NCBI RefSeq assembly: GCF_000968375.1
Contig: NZ_CP009933.1
Location: 1,550,001 to 1,614,000, forward strand
Length of the DNA stretch: 64,000 nucleotides
Source: Clostridium scatologenes
GTDB taxonomy: Bacteria > Bacillota > Clostridia > Clostridiales > Clostridiaceae
Direction of reading: 5' to 3'
This document shows, in pieces, positions 42,597 through 51,846 of the stretch. A program made the position numbers and the translations under genes. The notes under the pieces are model-generated. The model worked only from the letters and a program-made list of their open reading frames with translations. It ran no database searches and was not told where the DNA came from. Positions within the stretch are counted from its first letter, which is position 1. Every line of letters begins with the position of its first letter.

Positions 42597-43838
42597 ATGA
42601 ATACTAATTTTTTTTATTATACTTTAGATAATAAATTACTTATATCAAATGAACCTTACAACTTGAATGAAGTTTCTGAAGATTATGTATATAACTATAG
42701 AGGTGTTATGTTTGCCTTAAATAAATTGGATACTAACAAATCTCGAAGAAATTTTTGTGTTAGTTCTGAAGAAAATTTATTTATAAAAGAGGAAAATTTA
42801 AATTTGCTTAAAAATACTAATTGTGGCATCTCAAATTTGCCATTCTTCATTCAAAATGCTATTAAAGAAAAAAGAGTCATATCATTAAATACAAATTATG
42901 ATAACTGGCAGGAAGGTCTAAATGAATCCTTTCCTGTTATGGATAAAAATCAACATTTTAAAAAATGGAATGTAACAATAGTAGGTTTAGGTGATGTAGG
43001 AGGGACTTTAATTACAGGACTGCGACTTTTAGGAGGCGATTGTATATCTCAAATTAATGTATATGATAAAGATGAAAATAAAATTAAGAGATGGTGTTTT
43101 GAATGCAATCAAATACTCTCTCCTGATCCAACAATATTCTACCCTCCTGTAGTTCCAGCAGATGAAAAAGATTTATTCAACTGTAACATGTTTATTTTCT
43201 GTGTTTCTGTAGGTGTACCTGAAGTTGGTAAAGAACCTTCTGATGTGCGCTTAATCCAATTTGATGGTAATTCAAAAATAGTTAGATATTATTCTAAACT
43301 AGCTAAAGAAAAGAATTTCAAAGGAATTTTTTCTGTTGTATCTGACCCTGTAGATCTACTTTGCAAAGAAGTATTAAATGAACATCTTTTGCCTGAGCAA
43401 ATTAGAGGATATGGACTGGGCGTTATGAATGCTAGAGCTTCATATTATGCTTCACAAAGAAATGACTGCCTTCAATATTTGAAAGAAGGAAGGGCCTTTG
43501 GTCCTCATGGAGAACATCTTATTATTGCAGATAGTATAGATAATTATAATGAAGAAATTTCTAAATATCTCACTGAAAAAACAATAAAATCTAATTTAGA
43601 AGTTCGTTCCTTAGGTTTTAAACCTTATATAGCCCCTGCATTATCTTCTGGTGCTCTTTCAATTATTGCTACTATCAAAAGTGATTGGCATTATAGTGCT
43701 ACTTTCTTAGGAGGAGCTTTTATGGGATGTCGAAATCGATTATTAGCTTCTGGTATAGAACTTGAAACTTATGAAAATATGCCTTCTAAGCTTTTTAGCA
43801 ACCTTGAAAATACTTATAATAAATTGTTGTCTTTTTAA
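42597..43838 (+). CDS. Lactate/malate dehydrogenase-like protein
   Basis: A 413-residue protein. After about 125 residues without a known family, a Rossmann fold begins: WNVTIVGLGDVGGTLITGLR followed by the acidic INVYDKDE that would bind NAD ribose. FCVSVGVPEVGKEP, SVVSDPVDLLCKEV and GPHGEHLIIADS match the LDH/MDH layout, with the catalytic His kept but Asn of the NPVD motif replaced by Asp. So the fold is clear but the substrate may differ. ATG 42597 has AAGGAGTG 8 bases away. Confidence 0.7.
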   Translation: MNTNFFYYTLDNKLLISNEPYNLNEVSEDYVYNYRGVMFALNKLDTNKSRRNFCVSSEENLFIKEENLNLLKNTNCGISNLPFFIQNAIKEKRVISLNTNYDNWQEGLNESFPVMDKNQHFKKWNVTIVGLGDVGGTLITGLRLLGGDCISQINVYDKDENKIKRWCFECNQILSPDPTIFYPPVVPADEKDLFNCNMFIFCVSVGVPEVGKEPSDVRLIQFDGNSKIVRYYSKLAKEKNFKGIFSVVSDPVDLLCKEVLNEHLLPEQIRGYGLGVMNARASYYASQRNDCLQYLKEGRAFGPHGEHLIIADSIDNYNEEISKYLTEKTIKSNLEVRSLGFKPYIAPALSSGALSIIATIKSDWHYSATFLGGAFMGCRNRLLASGIELETYENMPSKLFSNLENTYNKLLSF

Positions 43839-43866
43839 TTTTCTTACTGATTGAGGAGGTTTAATT

Positions 43867-44925
43867 ATGGAGACTTTATATGTTATATCACCAAATGATG
43901 ATTTGTCAGATAGACTTAAACTTATGACTGAAAACTTTATAAAAAACTTTCACTCTATCAAGTATATAAAAAAATTTACATCTTCAACAAATTTAAAAAA
44001 TAAAAAATTATTATTTTTACTTGAGTTAGATTCCAATGGATTTGACTTACCTATGCTTAAATTTTTAAAAGAACTAGATCTTAGCGACAAAAACGCTTTT
44101 CAAAATTGTATAGGTACTCTACTTATAAGCAGTAGCTCAGAATTAGGAACTAAAAGATCTGCTCAAGATATTATCTTTATTTCCAATAATCTAGGATGCA
44201 AATTTCTAGGGCACCCTATAATTGAAGCCACTAAAACCTTAAAAAACTTTTTAAATTGGCAAAGAACCCTAAACATACCTCTAGAACAAATTTGTTTAAA
44301 GTTATCCTATGACCTTGGAAAAAGACTTTCAGAATACAAGTATGCTATACCTTTAACAAAACATAAGAAAAAAATCACAGTTTTATACTCCTCTACTCAC
44401 AAATTTTCTAATACTTTAGATTTATGGCATATGATATCTCAATACTTAGACGATTTTGTAATAAAGGAAATACACATTGAAAATGGTAAAATACTTGATT
44501 GTAAAGGTTGTTCTTATAAATTATGTTTACATTATGGCAATCAAAACAAATGTTTTTATGGTGGATTTATGGTAGACAATGTAATTCCAGCTATAGAAGA
44601 AGCTGATGGAATCGTATGGCTTTGTCCTAATTATAATGACGCTATTGCTGCTAATTTAACTGCAGTTATAAATAGAATTACAGTACTTTATAATAAAATG
44701 AGTTTCCATAATAAATCTATGTTTGGCATAATTGTATCTGGAAATTCTGGCAGTGATTCTGTAGCTAAGCAGCTCATTGGTGCCTTGAATATAAATAAAG
44801 GATTCATGTTACCTGCCCATGCTATAATAACTGAAACTGCTAATAACCCAAAAGCTATATTTAAGGTAGAAAATATAACTTATAAGGCAGAAAACTTTGC
44901 AAAACACATAATTAACGGAGTATAA
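43867..44925 (+). CDS. FMN-reductase-like flavoprotein with Cys-rich insert
   Basis: A 352-residue protein. The N-terminal 160 residues are alpha/beta without a clear family. The C-terminal half from about residue 168 resembles NADPH-dependent FMN reductases and iron-sulfur flavoproteins: ITVLYSSTHKFSNTLDLWHM, then the Cys cluster CKGCSYKLCLHYGNQNKC and AIEEADGIVWLCPNYNDAIA. The four Cys suggest an Fe-S cluster or structural metal. GAGGAGG precedes the ATG. It may supply electrons to, or reduce, the product of its neighbours. Confidence 0.65.
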   Translation: METLYVISPNDDLSDRLKLMTENFIKNFHSIKYIKKFTSSTNLKNKKLLFLLELDSNGFDLPMLKFLKELDLSDKNAFQNCIGTLLISSSSELGTKRSAQDIIFISNNLGCKFLGHPIIEATKTLKNFLNWQRTLNIPLEQICLKLSYDLGKRLSEYKYAIPLTKHKKKITVLYSSTHKFSNTLDLWHMISQYLDDFVIKEIHIENGKILDCKGCSYKLCLHYGNQNKCFYGGFMVDNVIPAIEEADGIVWLCPNYNDAIAANLTAVINRITVLYNKMSFHNKSMFGIIVSGNSGSDSVAKQLIGALNINKGFMLPAHAIITETANNPKAIFKVENITYKAENFAKHIINGV

Positions 44926-44963
44926 TGATATATACAGTAAATTTTAACAAGTAGGTGATTTCA

Positions 44964-45803
44964 TTGTACAAAAAAGGGGATTTTCATTTACACACTACAG
45001 CTTCTGATGGGAAATTTTCTCCTAAAGAGTTAGTTAACATGGCTTCAAAAGAAAATATAGATATAATGTCCATTACAGATCATGATACTATATCTGGAGT
45101 CCTTGAAGCATTAGTTGAAGGTAAAAAGCTTGGAATTAAGGTAATACCTGGATTAGAATTGTCAACTTTATATTACAAAGAAAACATTCATATTTTAGGC
45201 TACTTTAATGACATTACACAAATAGACTATAAATTAAAAGATTATTTAAAAGATATGAATGAGTATAGAACTTATAGAGGTAAAAAAATAGTTGAGAATT
45301 TAGATAAATTTTTCAATATAAAATTAAATTATGAAAAAATATTAGATCATGCTGAAGGTATTATAGCAAGACCTCATATTGCTAAAGCAATAATAGCTGC
45401 TGGTTATAATTACAAATGGGATTACATTTTTAAAAATTTTATAGGGGAAAATAGTCCTGCTTATGTACCAAATAAAAAATTGAGTACCGAGGAAGGAATA
45501 AAAATTTTAAGAGAACATAATGCTTTAGTAGTACTTGCTCATCCTATTTTAATAAAAAATATAGATGTTGCAGAACTTTTAAATATGCCTTTTGATGGAA
45601 TTGAAGCTATTTATTCTATGAATGAACCAAATGACACAAAAAACTTTAAAGCCTTGGCTAAAAAGCATAATAAAATAATTACAGCTGGTTCTGATTTTCA
45701 TGGTATGACTAAGGAAGATTCAAAACATGCTTTAAAAATAGGTCAAGTTTTTTTAGAGGAAAAAGATATTAAAATTTTTTTAGAAAAACTTAAAAAATTT
45801 TAA
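44964..45803 (+). CDS. PHP-domain phosphoesterase
   Basis: A 279-residue metal-dependent phosphoesterase. FHLHTTASDGKFSPKELV, MSITDHDTISGV, PGLELST and GSDFHGMTKEDS are the PHP metal-binding motifs. Relatives act on histidinol phosphate, nucleoside 3',5'-bisphosphates or short RNAs. TTG 44964 is chosen because AGGTGA lies 5 bases before it. It is the last gene of the group and ends at a very strong terminator. Confidence 0.85.
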   Translation: MYKKGDFHLHTTASDGKFSPKELVNMASKENIDIMSITDHDTISGVLEALVEGKKLGIKVIPGLELSTLYYKENIHILGYFNDITQIDYKLKDYLKDMNEYRTYRGKKIVENLDKFFNIKLNYEKILDHAEGIIARPHIAKAIIAAGYNYKWDYIFKNFIGENSPAYVPNKKLSTEEGIKILREHNALVVLAHPILIKNIDVAELLNMPFDGIEAIYSMNEPNDTKNFKALAKKHNKIITAGSDFHGMTKEDSKHALKIGQVFLEEKDIKIFLEKLKKF

Positions 45804-45842
45804 TAAGCATATTGCGAAGCAAAGCTTCGCAATATGCTTATT
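45802..45842. terminator. Very strong bidirectional terminator
   Basis: A perfect 19-bp stem (45802-45820 with 45824-45842) around an AAA loop; the arm begins AATAAGCATATTGCGAAGC. It overlaps the stop regions of the PHP gene and the convergent holin gene. Confidence 0.9.
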
Positions 45843-46062
45843 TATTGTCCTTATTTTCTTCAGTTTTCTTATCATCAAGATATCCCTTAGATTCAGTTTG
45901 AGGGTTGTTCAAAATTCCTGCTGTTACTAGTATTGCAAGCAATGCATTTACTACATCGCCATAATTTTTAGGAAGAATATCCATACCAAAACTATTTAAG
46001 AGTAACGGAATAAATGCTGCTATAGAAACCCACAAACCATAATTCTTAAATCTATTGTTCAT
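45838..46062 (-). CDS. Phage-type holin, phi LC3 family (solitary)
   Basis: A 74-residue protein with the LC3 holin layout: NNRFKNYGLWVSIAAFIPLL as first membrane segment, then PKNYGDVVNALLAILVTAGI as the second, and a final PQTESKGYLDDKK tail. GGGAGGGAG precedes the ATG. No other phage gene is nearby, so it is either a remnant or a co-opted host holin used for protein release or lysis. Confidence 0.8.
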   Translation of the reverse strand: MNNRFKNYGLWVSIAAFIPLLLNSFGMDILPKNYGDVVNALLAILVTAGILNNPQTESKGYLDDKKTEENKDNK

Positions 46063-46121
46063 AACAAACTCCCTCCCAATGCATTGTATTCATTAGAAAA
46101 AGCTTTTGTTACTAATTTGTA

Positions 46122-46940
46122 TTAATACAATTTTTCTTTTAGTATTTTGATTTTTTCTAATCTTAATGTAAACATTTCTATTTCAGATTGTTTATCAGTT
46201 TTATACTTCCATGAATTTTTAAATATTTCTATAGCCTTGCCTATTACTCTAATCTCATCATCATATTTTTGTTGTTTTTCATATAACTCCATTAATCTTT
46301 CATAGGGAACTATTCCTGTAAATCCTTCTTTAATATTTAATTCATACAAATCTATAGCACTATTTATATCACCTTTATTTTCAAATTCTACAGCCTTAAA
46401 ATTTCTTTCAATTTGTTTATTAAGCAAAATATCTTTGTATTCCAAAACTAAAGATTTTTTTTTATTTGAATTTCTATTTTTTATATTATTTATATCTTCT
46501 TCTAATTCAAATATTAATTCATTATCAAGTGTTTTTTTAGCTTTCTTTAAATATTTTTCTGCCTTGTCTATTTTTGATATTTGCAAACTGTGTATTGAAG
46601 CTGATATATACATCCTCTGCCTGCCATGTTTACTTATAAACATATATAATATTGGAATAATAGTAATAATTAAAAATATAGGATTAACAAGTCCCAAAAA
46701 CAATAAAATACATATTGCGATCATTAATAAAATATGACCTTTTCTTGCATCTATAACGTTTTCTCCAAATTTACTATTTTTTGCTCCAGAGCTCCTAATT
46801 GTATACTTTATATCATTTTTTTTATTCTTTTTAAATTTACTATGCTTAGCATCTTTAGAGATACTTATTCCATTATTTTTGTTAAAATTGATTACAATAT
46901 CCTTACCTATTTTAATAGTCTTTTTAAAATTTAATCCCAT
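46122..46940 (-). CDS. DUF4236-like membrane protein with TPR-like C-terminus
   Basis: A 272-residue protein. The first 40 residues (LNFKKTIKIGKDIVINFNKN, then GISISKD) fit the DUF4236 pattern, a short beta domain of unknown function. Two adjacent transmembrane helices follow (about 70-105). Residues 110-272 are helical and charged, with TPR-like repeats (SKIDKAEKYLKKAKKTLDNE, GDINSAIDLYELNIKEGF). GAGGTGAG precedes the ATG. A scaffolding role is possible but not shown. Confidence 0.6.
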   Translation of the reverse strand: MGLNFKKTIKIGKDIVINFNKNNGISISKDAKHSKFKKNKKNDIKYTIRSSGAKNSKFGENVIDARKGHILLMIAICILLFLGLVNPIFLIITIIPILYMFISKHGRQRMYISASIHSLQISKIDKAEKYLKKAKKTLDNELIFELEEDINNIKNRNSNKKKSLVLEYKDILLNKQIERNFKAVEFENKGDINSAIDLYELNIKEGFTGIVPYERLMELYEKQQKYDDEIRVIGKAIEIFKNSWKYKTDKQSEIEMFTLRLEKIKILKEKLY

Positions 46941-47028
46941 ATTTTCTCACCTCTCACAATAATTATACCATATTATTCCAAGACAAAAATATGCTACTTT
47001 TTCTTTTATTTTTTTGTATATGGATAAC

Positions 47029-47067
47029 GCACCTAAATGTTAAATTTAGAGCCTAACATTTAGGTGC
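47029..47067 (-). terminator. Terminator after the M18 aminopeptidase gene
   Basis: GCACCTAAATGTTA (47029-47042) pairs perfectly with TAACATTTAGGTGC (47054-47067). Confidence 0.8.
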
Positions 47068-47125
47068 ATTTTAATTTTAAATTGTTTAATTTTAAATTCT
47101 TAACTTTTCTTATTTATATCTCTTT

Positions 47126-48526
47126 TTATGCTTCTAATAAAAATGAATGATACGCACGCATTGTCTCATATATATCTGCTTTACTTGCTATTTCCCATGG
47201 GGAATGCATATTCAAAAGTGCAACTCCACAATCTATAACTTCCATATTATATTGAGCAAGTATATATGCTATAGTTCCACCGCCACCTTGATCAACTTTT
47301 CCAAGTTCTGCTGTCTGCCATGAAACATTATGTTTTTCCATTATAGCTCTTATTTGTGCTATATACTCTGGATTAGCATCATTACATCCTGATTTTCCTC
47401 TTGCTCCAGTATATTTATTAAATACTATACCTTTACCAAAATAAGCACAATTCTTCTTTTCCATAGTTGATGGATAATTAGGATCAAAAGCTGCACCTAC
47501 ATCAGATGATAACATTTTAGAATTAGTAAGAGCTCTTCTTAATTTTAATTCTGTATAATCTCCACAAAGGTTCATAACTTCAGCTACAGTATTTTCAAAA
47601 AATCTTGAATGCATACCAGTTGAACCTACACTACCTATCTCTTCTTTATCTACAAAAAGTGCTATGCAAGTTTTATCACTTTTTTCTACCTTAAGCATAG
47701 CTTCAAAAGAAGTATATGAACATATTCTATCATCATGTCCATAAGCCATAATCATACTTCTATCCAAACCATAATCTCTAGCTTTTCCAGCTGGAACTAT
47801 TTCAAGTTCAGCTGAAACAAAATCTTCTTCAACAATACTATACTTTTCATTTAATATGTTCAATATGTTTCGTTTGACTCTATCTTTAGCTTCCTTATCT
47901 TCAATTGGCATACTTCCAACTAATACATTTAAATCTTCACCTTCAATTACCTTGTTTGCCTTTTTTTCCATTTGTTCAGAAGCTAAATGAATTAAAAGGT
48001 CTGAAACACCTAATACAGGATCATTATCATCTTCTCCAATTGATACATTTACTTTAGTACCATCCTTTTTTATAATAACACCATGTATAGCTAAAGGAAG
48101 CGTAACCCATTGATATTTTTTTATTCCACCATAATAATGAGTTTCAAATAAAGCCATATCAGTATCTTCATACAAAGGATTTTGTTTTAAGTCTAGTCTT
48201 GGTGAATCCACATGAGCACCTAATATTCTCATACCATCCTCAAATTTCTTACTTCCTATAACAAATAATGCTAGTCCTTTTCCTTTATTATTTGCGTATA
48301 CTTTATCTCCTGACTTCAAAGTCCCATTTTTTGATACAACATCCTCTAAATTTTTAAAACCTGCTTCTTCTGCTCTAATTATGAATTCATCAATACATTC
48401 CCTTTCTGTTTTGCATTTTGACATAAAAGTTTTATACTTATCTGATAAATGAAACACATCTTTTAAATCATCTTTAGAATATTTATCCCATGCATATTCA
48501 TATTTTTTTACTAAATCCTTGTTCAT
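47126..48526 (-). CDS. apeA: M18 family zinc aminopeptidase
   Basis: A 466-residue cytoplasmic aminopeptidase. ILGAHVDSPRLDLKQNP, VDKEEIGSVGSTG, SSDVGAAFDPNYP and the final LLNMHSPWEIAS hold the metal-binding and catalytic residues of family M18. It trims peptides with acidic or neutral N-termini. ATG 48526 is chosen because GAGGGGA lies upstream; the longer frame from 48595 has no SD. The length matches clostridial ApeA. Confidence 0.9.
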   Translation of the reverse strand: MNKDLVKKYEYAWDKYSKDDLKDVFHLSDKYKTFMSKCKTERECIDEFIIRAEEAGFKNLEDVVSKNGTLKSGDKVYANNKGKGLALFVIGSKKFEDGMRILGAHVDSPRLDLKQNPLYEDTDMALFETHYYGGIKKYQWVTLPLAIHGVIIKKDGTKVNVSIGEDDNDPVLGVSDLLIHLASEQMEKKANKVIEGEDLNVLVGSMPIEDKEAKDRVKRNILNILNEKYSIVEEDFVSAELEIVPAGKARDYGLDRSMIMAYGHDDRICSYTSFEAMLKVEKSDKTCIALFVDKEEIGSVGSTGMHSRFFENTVAEVMNLCGDYTELKLRRALTNSKMLSSDVGAAFDPNYPSTMEKKNCAYFGKGIVFNKYTGARGKSGCNDANPEYIAQIRAIMEKHNVSWQTAELGKVDQGGGGTIAYILAQYNMEVIDCGVALLNMHSPWEIASKADIYETMRAYHSFLLEA

Positions 48527-48723
48527 AACTAAAATCCCCTCTCGATATATAACATCCAAGGAACATTGTTCCTTATAATAATCATATTTATACATTATGT
48601 TAATTCAAAAAGCTTCTTAATATATTTTACCACAAAATTTAGAATAATGGCTAAAATAAATCACATTTTTAAAAATATTACTCAATACACTAATTTATTG
48701 AAATCTGTTAAATTATTTTGTTA

Positions 48724-49662
48724 CTAAAGCCATTTTTTCTTCTTGAAAATTCCAACAAGTATTAAAGCTATGATTAACATTATTCCTGCCATACAATGAT
48801 AACCATTTTCCATTTTTTCAAAAGGAATTCCCTTCATATTCATACCATGCATGCTAGTTATTAAATTTAAAGGTAAAAATATTGTGGCTATAATAGTAAA
48901 TACTTTCATAAGTTCATTAGTCTTATTTGCAATTTCAGATTCAAATGCCTCTCTCACTAAAGCTAAATCCTGAACTAAGCTTTCTAATGCCATCATTAAT
49001 TTATCTATTTTTCTGTTTAAATTTATAAAATATATAATATTTTCCTTTTCCAATACCATATTATCATTACTAACCAAACTATCTCCTATATATCTTAATG
49101 GATTTAGGTACTTCCTTATTTTATATACCTGTCGCCTGAGATTTATAAGATTATCTATTTGTTCATGTTTAGGTTCCTTCAAAATGCTTATTTCTATTTC
49201 ATCCACTTGAGCTTCTAAAGCAGCTATAATATCATAATTTTTAACTATTATTCTATCTAGAATATAATAGAGCAGTATACAAACTTTAGGTTTTTCTTTT
49301 ATTACAAAGCAATTTTTAGAGTCTTTAATATCTTCAATAAACTCTTCTATTATATCTATATCTTCTTTAAAAACAGTTATTATGTAATCTTTGCTTAAAA
49401 AAATATTTAATTCTTTTGAATTAATTATTTCATTACAATAGTTTAGTACATTTAAATTCATAAAAATGTATCCATCAAAAAAGCTTATTTTAGATGGCTG
49501 TGCAAACTTATTACATTCTTCTATGCTTTCTTCATCTAACAAAATAAAATTTCTAAGTTTCCTTAATTCATCTGCTTTTGTTAAAATCCAATAGTGATTC
49601 ATACCTAATTGTAAAGTTTCTTTAATTTCTTTAAAGTTATTAGTTATATCAAATACTTTCAT
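48724..49662 (-). CDS. CorA-family divalent metal transporter
   Basis: A 312-residue protein. A large cytoplasmic N-terminal domain with long helices is followed by two transmembrane segments near the C-terminus. The selectivity motif is HGMNMKG, a variant of the usual YGMNF. FESEIANKTNELMKVFTIIA is the typical pore-helix approach. It probably moves Mg (or Co/Ni) as a pentamer. I prefer ATG 49662 to GTG 49668; the SD is weak for both. Confidence 0.88.
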   Translation of the reverse strand: MKVFDITNNFKEIKETLQLGMNHYWILTKADELRKLRNFILLDEESIEECNKFAQPSKISFFDGYIFMNLNVLNYCNEIINSKELNIFLSKDYIITVFKEDIDIIEEFIEDIKDSKNCFVIKEKPKVCILLYYILDRIIVKNYDIIAALEAQVDEIEISILKEPKHEQIDNLINLRRQVYKIRKYLNPLRYIGDSLVSNDNMVLEKENIIYFINLNRKIDKLMMALESLVQDLALVREAFESEIANKTNELMKVFTIIATIFLPLNLITSMHGMNMKGIPFEKMENGYHCMAGIMLIIALILVGIFKKKKWL

Positions 49663-49794
49663 AAACACACCAACTCATTTAGTAAACTTAATGGGAAGTT
49701 AAATTATCTATAGATTTTTAAAGAAATGAAAATTGAGAACCATTAAATTAATTCTCAATTTTCATTTCAAACATCTATTTATAGTTTGTGTGCT

Positions 49795-50343
49795 TTAATC
49801 TGTAATTATTCCATCAATAAAAACATCATGTTCTTCCATTGGCACTTCAGGGAATACTTGAAATTTATAAGCTAATCCTATCTTTTTAGAATTTTTTCTT
49901 GTTTTTAACAAAAATCTATCGTAAAAACCCCCGCCATAACCTACTCTTCCACCTCTTCTATCAAATGCTAAACCTGGCAAATATGATAAATCTATATTCT
50001 TTTCTTCGATCTTTAGTTCACTATCAGCAGGTTCTAAAATGCCATAAGCACCTTCTTTTAAATCCTGAAAGCTTTTTATCTGTACAATATCCATACCCTC
50101 TTCTTTAGATATTATTTTAGGAACACATAAAATTTTTTTATCTCTTAAAGCTTGCTCTATAATCTTGTGTGTGTCTACCTCATTATTATAGCTTACAAAT
50201 ATAAATATTGTATGTGAATTTTTATAATCATAACTATTTATTACTTTATCAAATATTATATTATCTAAATTTTCTCTTTCATCTTTAGTAAGAACATCTT
50301 TTCTTTCTTGGACTAATCTCCTTATGGATTTTTTACTTTCCAC
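49795..50343 (-). CDS. 5-formyltetrahydrofolate cyclo-ligase
   Basis: A 182-residue enzyme that converts 5-formyl-THF to 5,10-methenyl-THF with ATP. The basic N-terminus (ESKKSIRRLVQERKDVL) and the loop GRVGYGGGFYDRFL are diagnostic. GTG 50343 has GAAGGGAA just upstream, giving the family's normal length; the frame from 50370 is too long and lies inside hprK. It overlaps hprK by 11 bases, so the two genes are translationally coupled. Confidence 0.9.
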   Translation of the reverse strand: MESKKSIRRLVQERKDVLTKDERENLDNIIFDKVINSYDYKNSHTIFIFVSYNNEVDTHKIIEQALRDKKILCVPKIISKEEGMDIVQIKSFQDLKEGAYGILEPADSELKIEEKNIDLSYLPGLAFDRRGGRVGYGGGFYDRFLLKTRKNSKKIGLAYKFQVFPEVPMEEHDVFIDGIITD

Positions 50344-51262
50344 TTGATTCCCTTCCTTCAGCCTCTTCATTAATTCTCTGATTTATTATATCTACAGGAG
50401 TAATATTTGAAATAAAGCTATATCTAAAGTTTGCTGCTGCTGCTTCTATTATTACGGCTATGTTTCTTCCTGGTCTAATTGGAATTGTCAACTTTTTCAA
50501 AGGTACATTTAGTATATTAACATATTCATTGTCAATTCCTAATCTATCATAATTTTCACCTTCCTTCCATTGTTCTATGTATATAACAAGGTTAATTTTC
50601 CTTATTTTTAGTATAGAACTTATTCCGTATAAAGCTGGTATATCAATTATCCCCATTCCTCTTACTTCAATCATACCTGAAGTTATGTAAGGAGATGTAC
50701 CAAATAATTCTCCATCAATTTCTTTGATGTCCACAGCATCATCAGCAACCAATCTATGACCTCTCTTAATAAGTTCAAGAGCTGTTTCACTTTTACCAAT
50801 ACCGCTTTCTCCAGTAATCAGAATACCTATACCATATACATCTACAAGTACACCATGTAATCTAGTTTCTGGTGCTAATTTATCATCTAGATAATTCATG
50901 AGCTTACTTACAAATCTTGTAGAAATAGTATTTGTTCTTAATATCCACCTTTTATTTTCTATAGCACTATCCATAAATTCCTTATGAGGTATCAATCCTC
51001 TTGTTACTATAGTACATGGATTATCAAATTCAAAATATTTCTTTAATCTCTTTTTCCTTAATTCTGGCTGCATTGCATCTAAAAAACTCCATTCAGCTTT
51101 TCCAACTACTTGTATTCTTTCATTAGCATAATAACTATAAAATCCTGCAAATTGAAGTCCAGGTCTATTTATATCACTTATATTTATTTTATTAATTCTT
51201 TCACCTTTATTTACAACCTCAAGGTTAAAATCCTTTATTAGTTCTTTTACTGTTACTTGCAT
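50333..51262 (-). CDS. hprK: HPr kinase/phosphorylase
   Basis: A 309-residue regulator that phosphorylates or dephosphorylates HPr on Ser46 in response to glycolytic intermediates. The C-terminal domain has the P-loop GESGIGKSE (151-159), RLHGVLVDVYG before it, and the signature EVRGMGIIDIPALYG. It feeds carbon catabolite control, here next to class II FBPase and in the same window as the PTS-dependent dha genes. Confidence 0.95.
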   Translation of the reverse strand: MQVTVKELIKDFNLEVVNKGERINKINISDINRPGLQFAGFYSYYANERIQVVGKAEWSFLDAMQPELRKKRLKKYFEFDNPCTIVTRGLIPHKEFMDSAIENKRWILRTNTISTRFVSKLMNYLDDKLAPETRLHGVLVDVYGIGILITGESGIGKSETALELIKRGHRLVADDAVDIKEIDGELFGTSPYITSGMIEVRGMGIIDIPALYGISSILKIRKINLVIYIEQWKEGENYDRLGIDNEYVNILNVPLKKLTIPIRPGRNIAVIIEAAAANFRYSFISNITPVDIINQRINEEAEGRESSGK

Positions 51263-51281
51263 TTTTTTATGTTAACTCCTC

Positions 51282-51470
51282 TCAGTTCAATTTTTCATTA
51301 GATGGAACTCTTTTTATACCATCTAGTTGAGCTCTAAAATTTCTTTTAATTGAATCAATATAAACTTGTCTTAATTCTTTTTGTTTAATTTTTTCTTCTT
51401 CTGTAAGTCCTTCATTCTGACTTTTTTTGTATAAAAAATTTATTTGTTCTATTACTTCATCCATTTTCAT
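51282..51470 (-). CDS. DUF896 (YnzC-like) small protein
   Basis: A 62-residue helical protein: IEQINFLYKKSQNEGLTEEE, KIKQKELRQVYIDSIKRNFR, then QLDGIK. This is the DUF896 family, small Firmicute proteins linked by some work to the SOS response or competence; no biochemical role is known to me. ATG 51470 has AGGAG 8 bases away, so the frame from 51503 is too long. Confidence 0.88.
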   Translation of the reverse strand: MKMDEVIEQINFLYKKSQNEGLTEEEKIKQKELRQVYIDSIKRNFRAQLDGIKRVPSNEKLN

Positions 51471-51623
51471 TTTATTCACTCCTGCCAAATTACTTATTCT
51501 CATTCTATATTATACTAAAATTTATCTAACTTATAAATAAAATAAATATTAAAACTTATTTAACTATAAATTAAATATGAAAATTCAAGAAACATAAAAT
51601 ATTTACGATTATAAAAAAAGAAC

Positions 51624-51661
51624 GATAAGTTAAAATTTAATCATCTAATACTTAACTTATC
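51624..51661 (-). terminator. Terminator downstream of glpX
   Basis: GATAAGTTAA (51624-51633) pairs with TTAACTTATC (51652-51661); the minus strand continues with TCTTTTTTT. Confidence 0.75.
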
Positions 51662-51679
51662 ATTCACATTTAAAATTTA

Positions 51680-51846
51680 CTTTATCCGATGGCTATTATT
51701 GCTAATCCACCATATTTCTTTATATGAAACTGCTTCTCCTATTGTCGAAGGAGTAAGTGATTCCCACAAAATCATAGATTTTGGCTTTCTACTCAACTTG
51801 GGGATAGCTACTTTACGAGGCTGGATAAGTTCTTCTAAGACTCACT
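51680..51846 (-). other. Unusual higher-G+C segment between glpX and its terminator
   Basis: About 166 bases with roughly 37% G+C by my count, clearly above the neighbouring spacers. One minus-strand frame is open for about 57 codons from the TGA after glpX to a TAA near 51679 (containing MILWESLTPSTIGEAVSYKE and WWISNN), without a good start or SD. It contains short hairpins (CAAAATC/GATTTTG). It may be a decayed gene end or structured 3' UTR. Confidence 0.35.
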
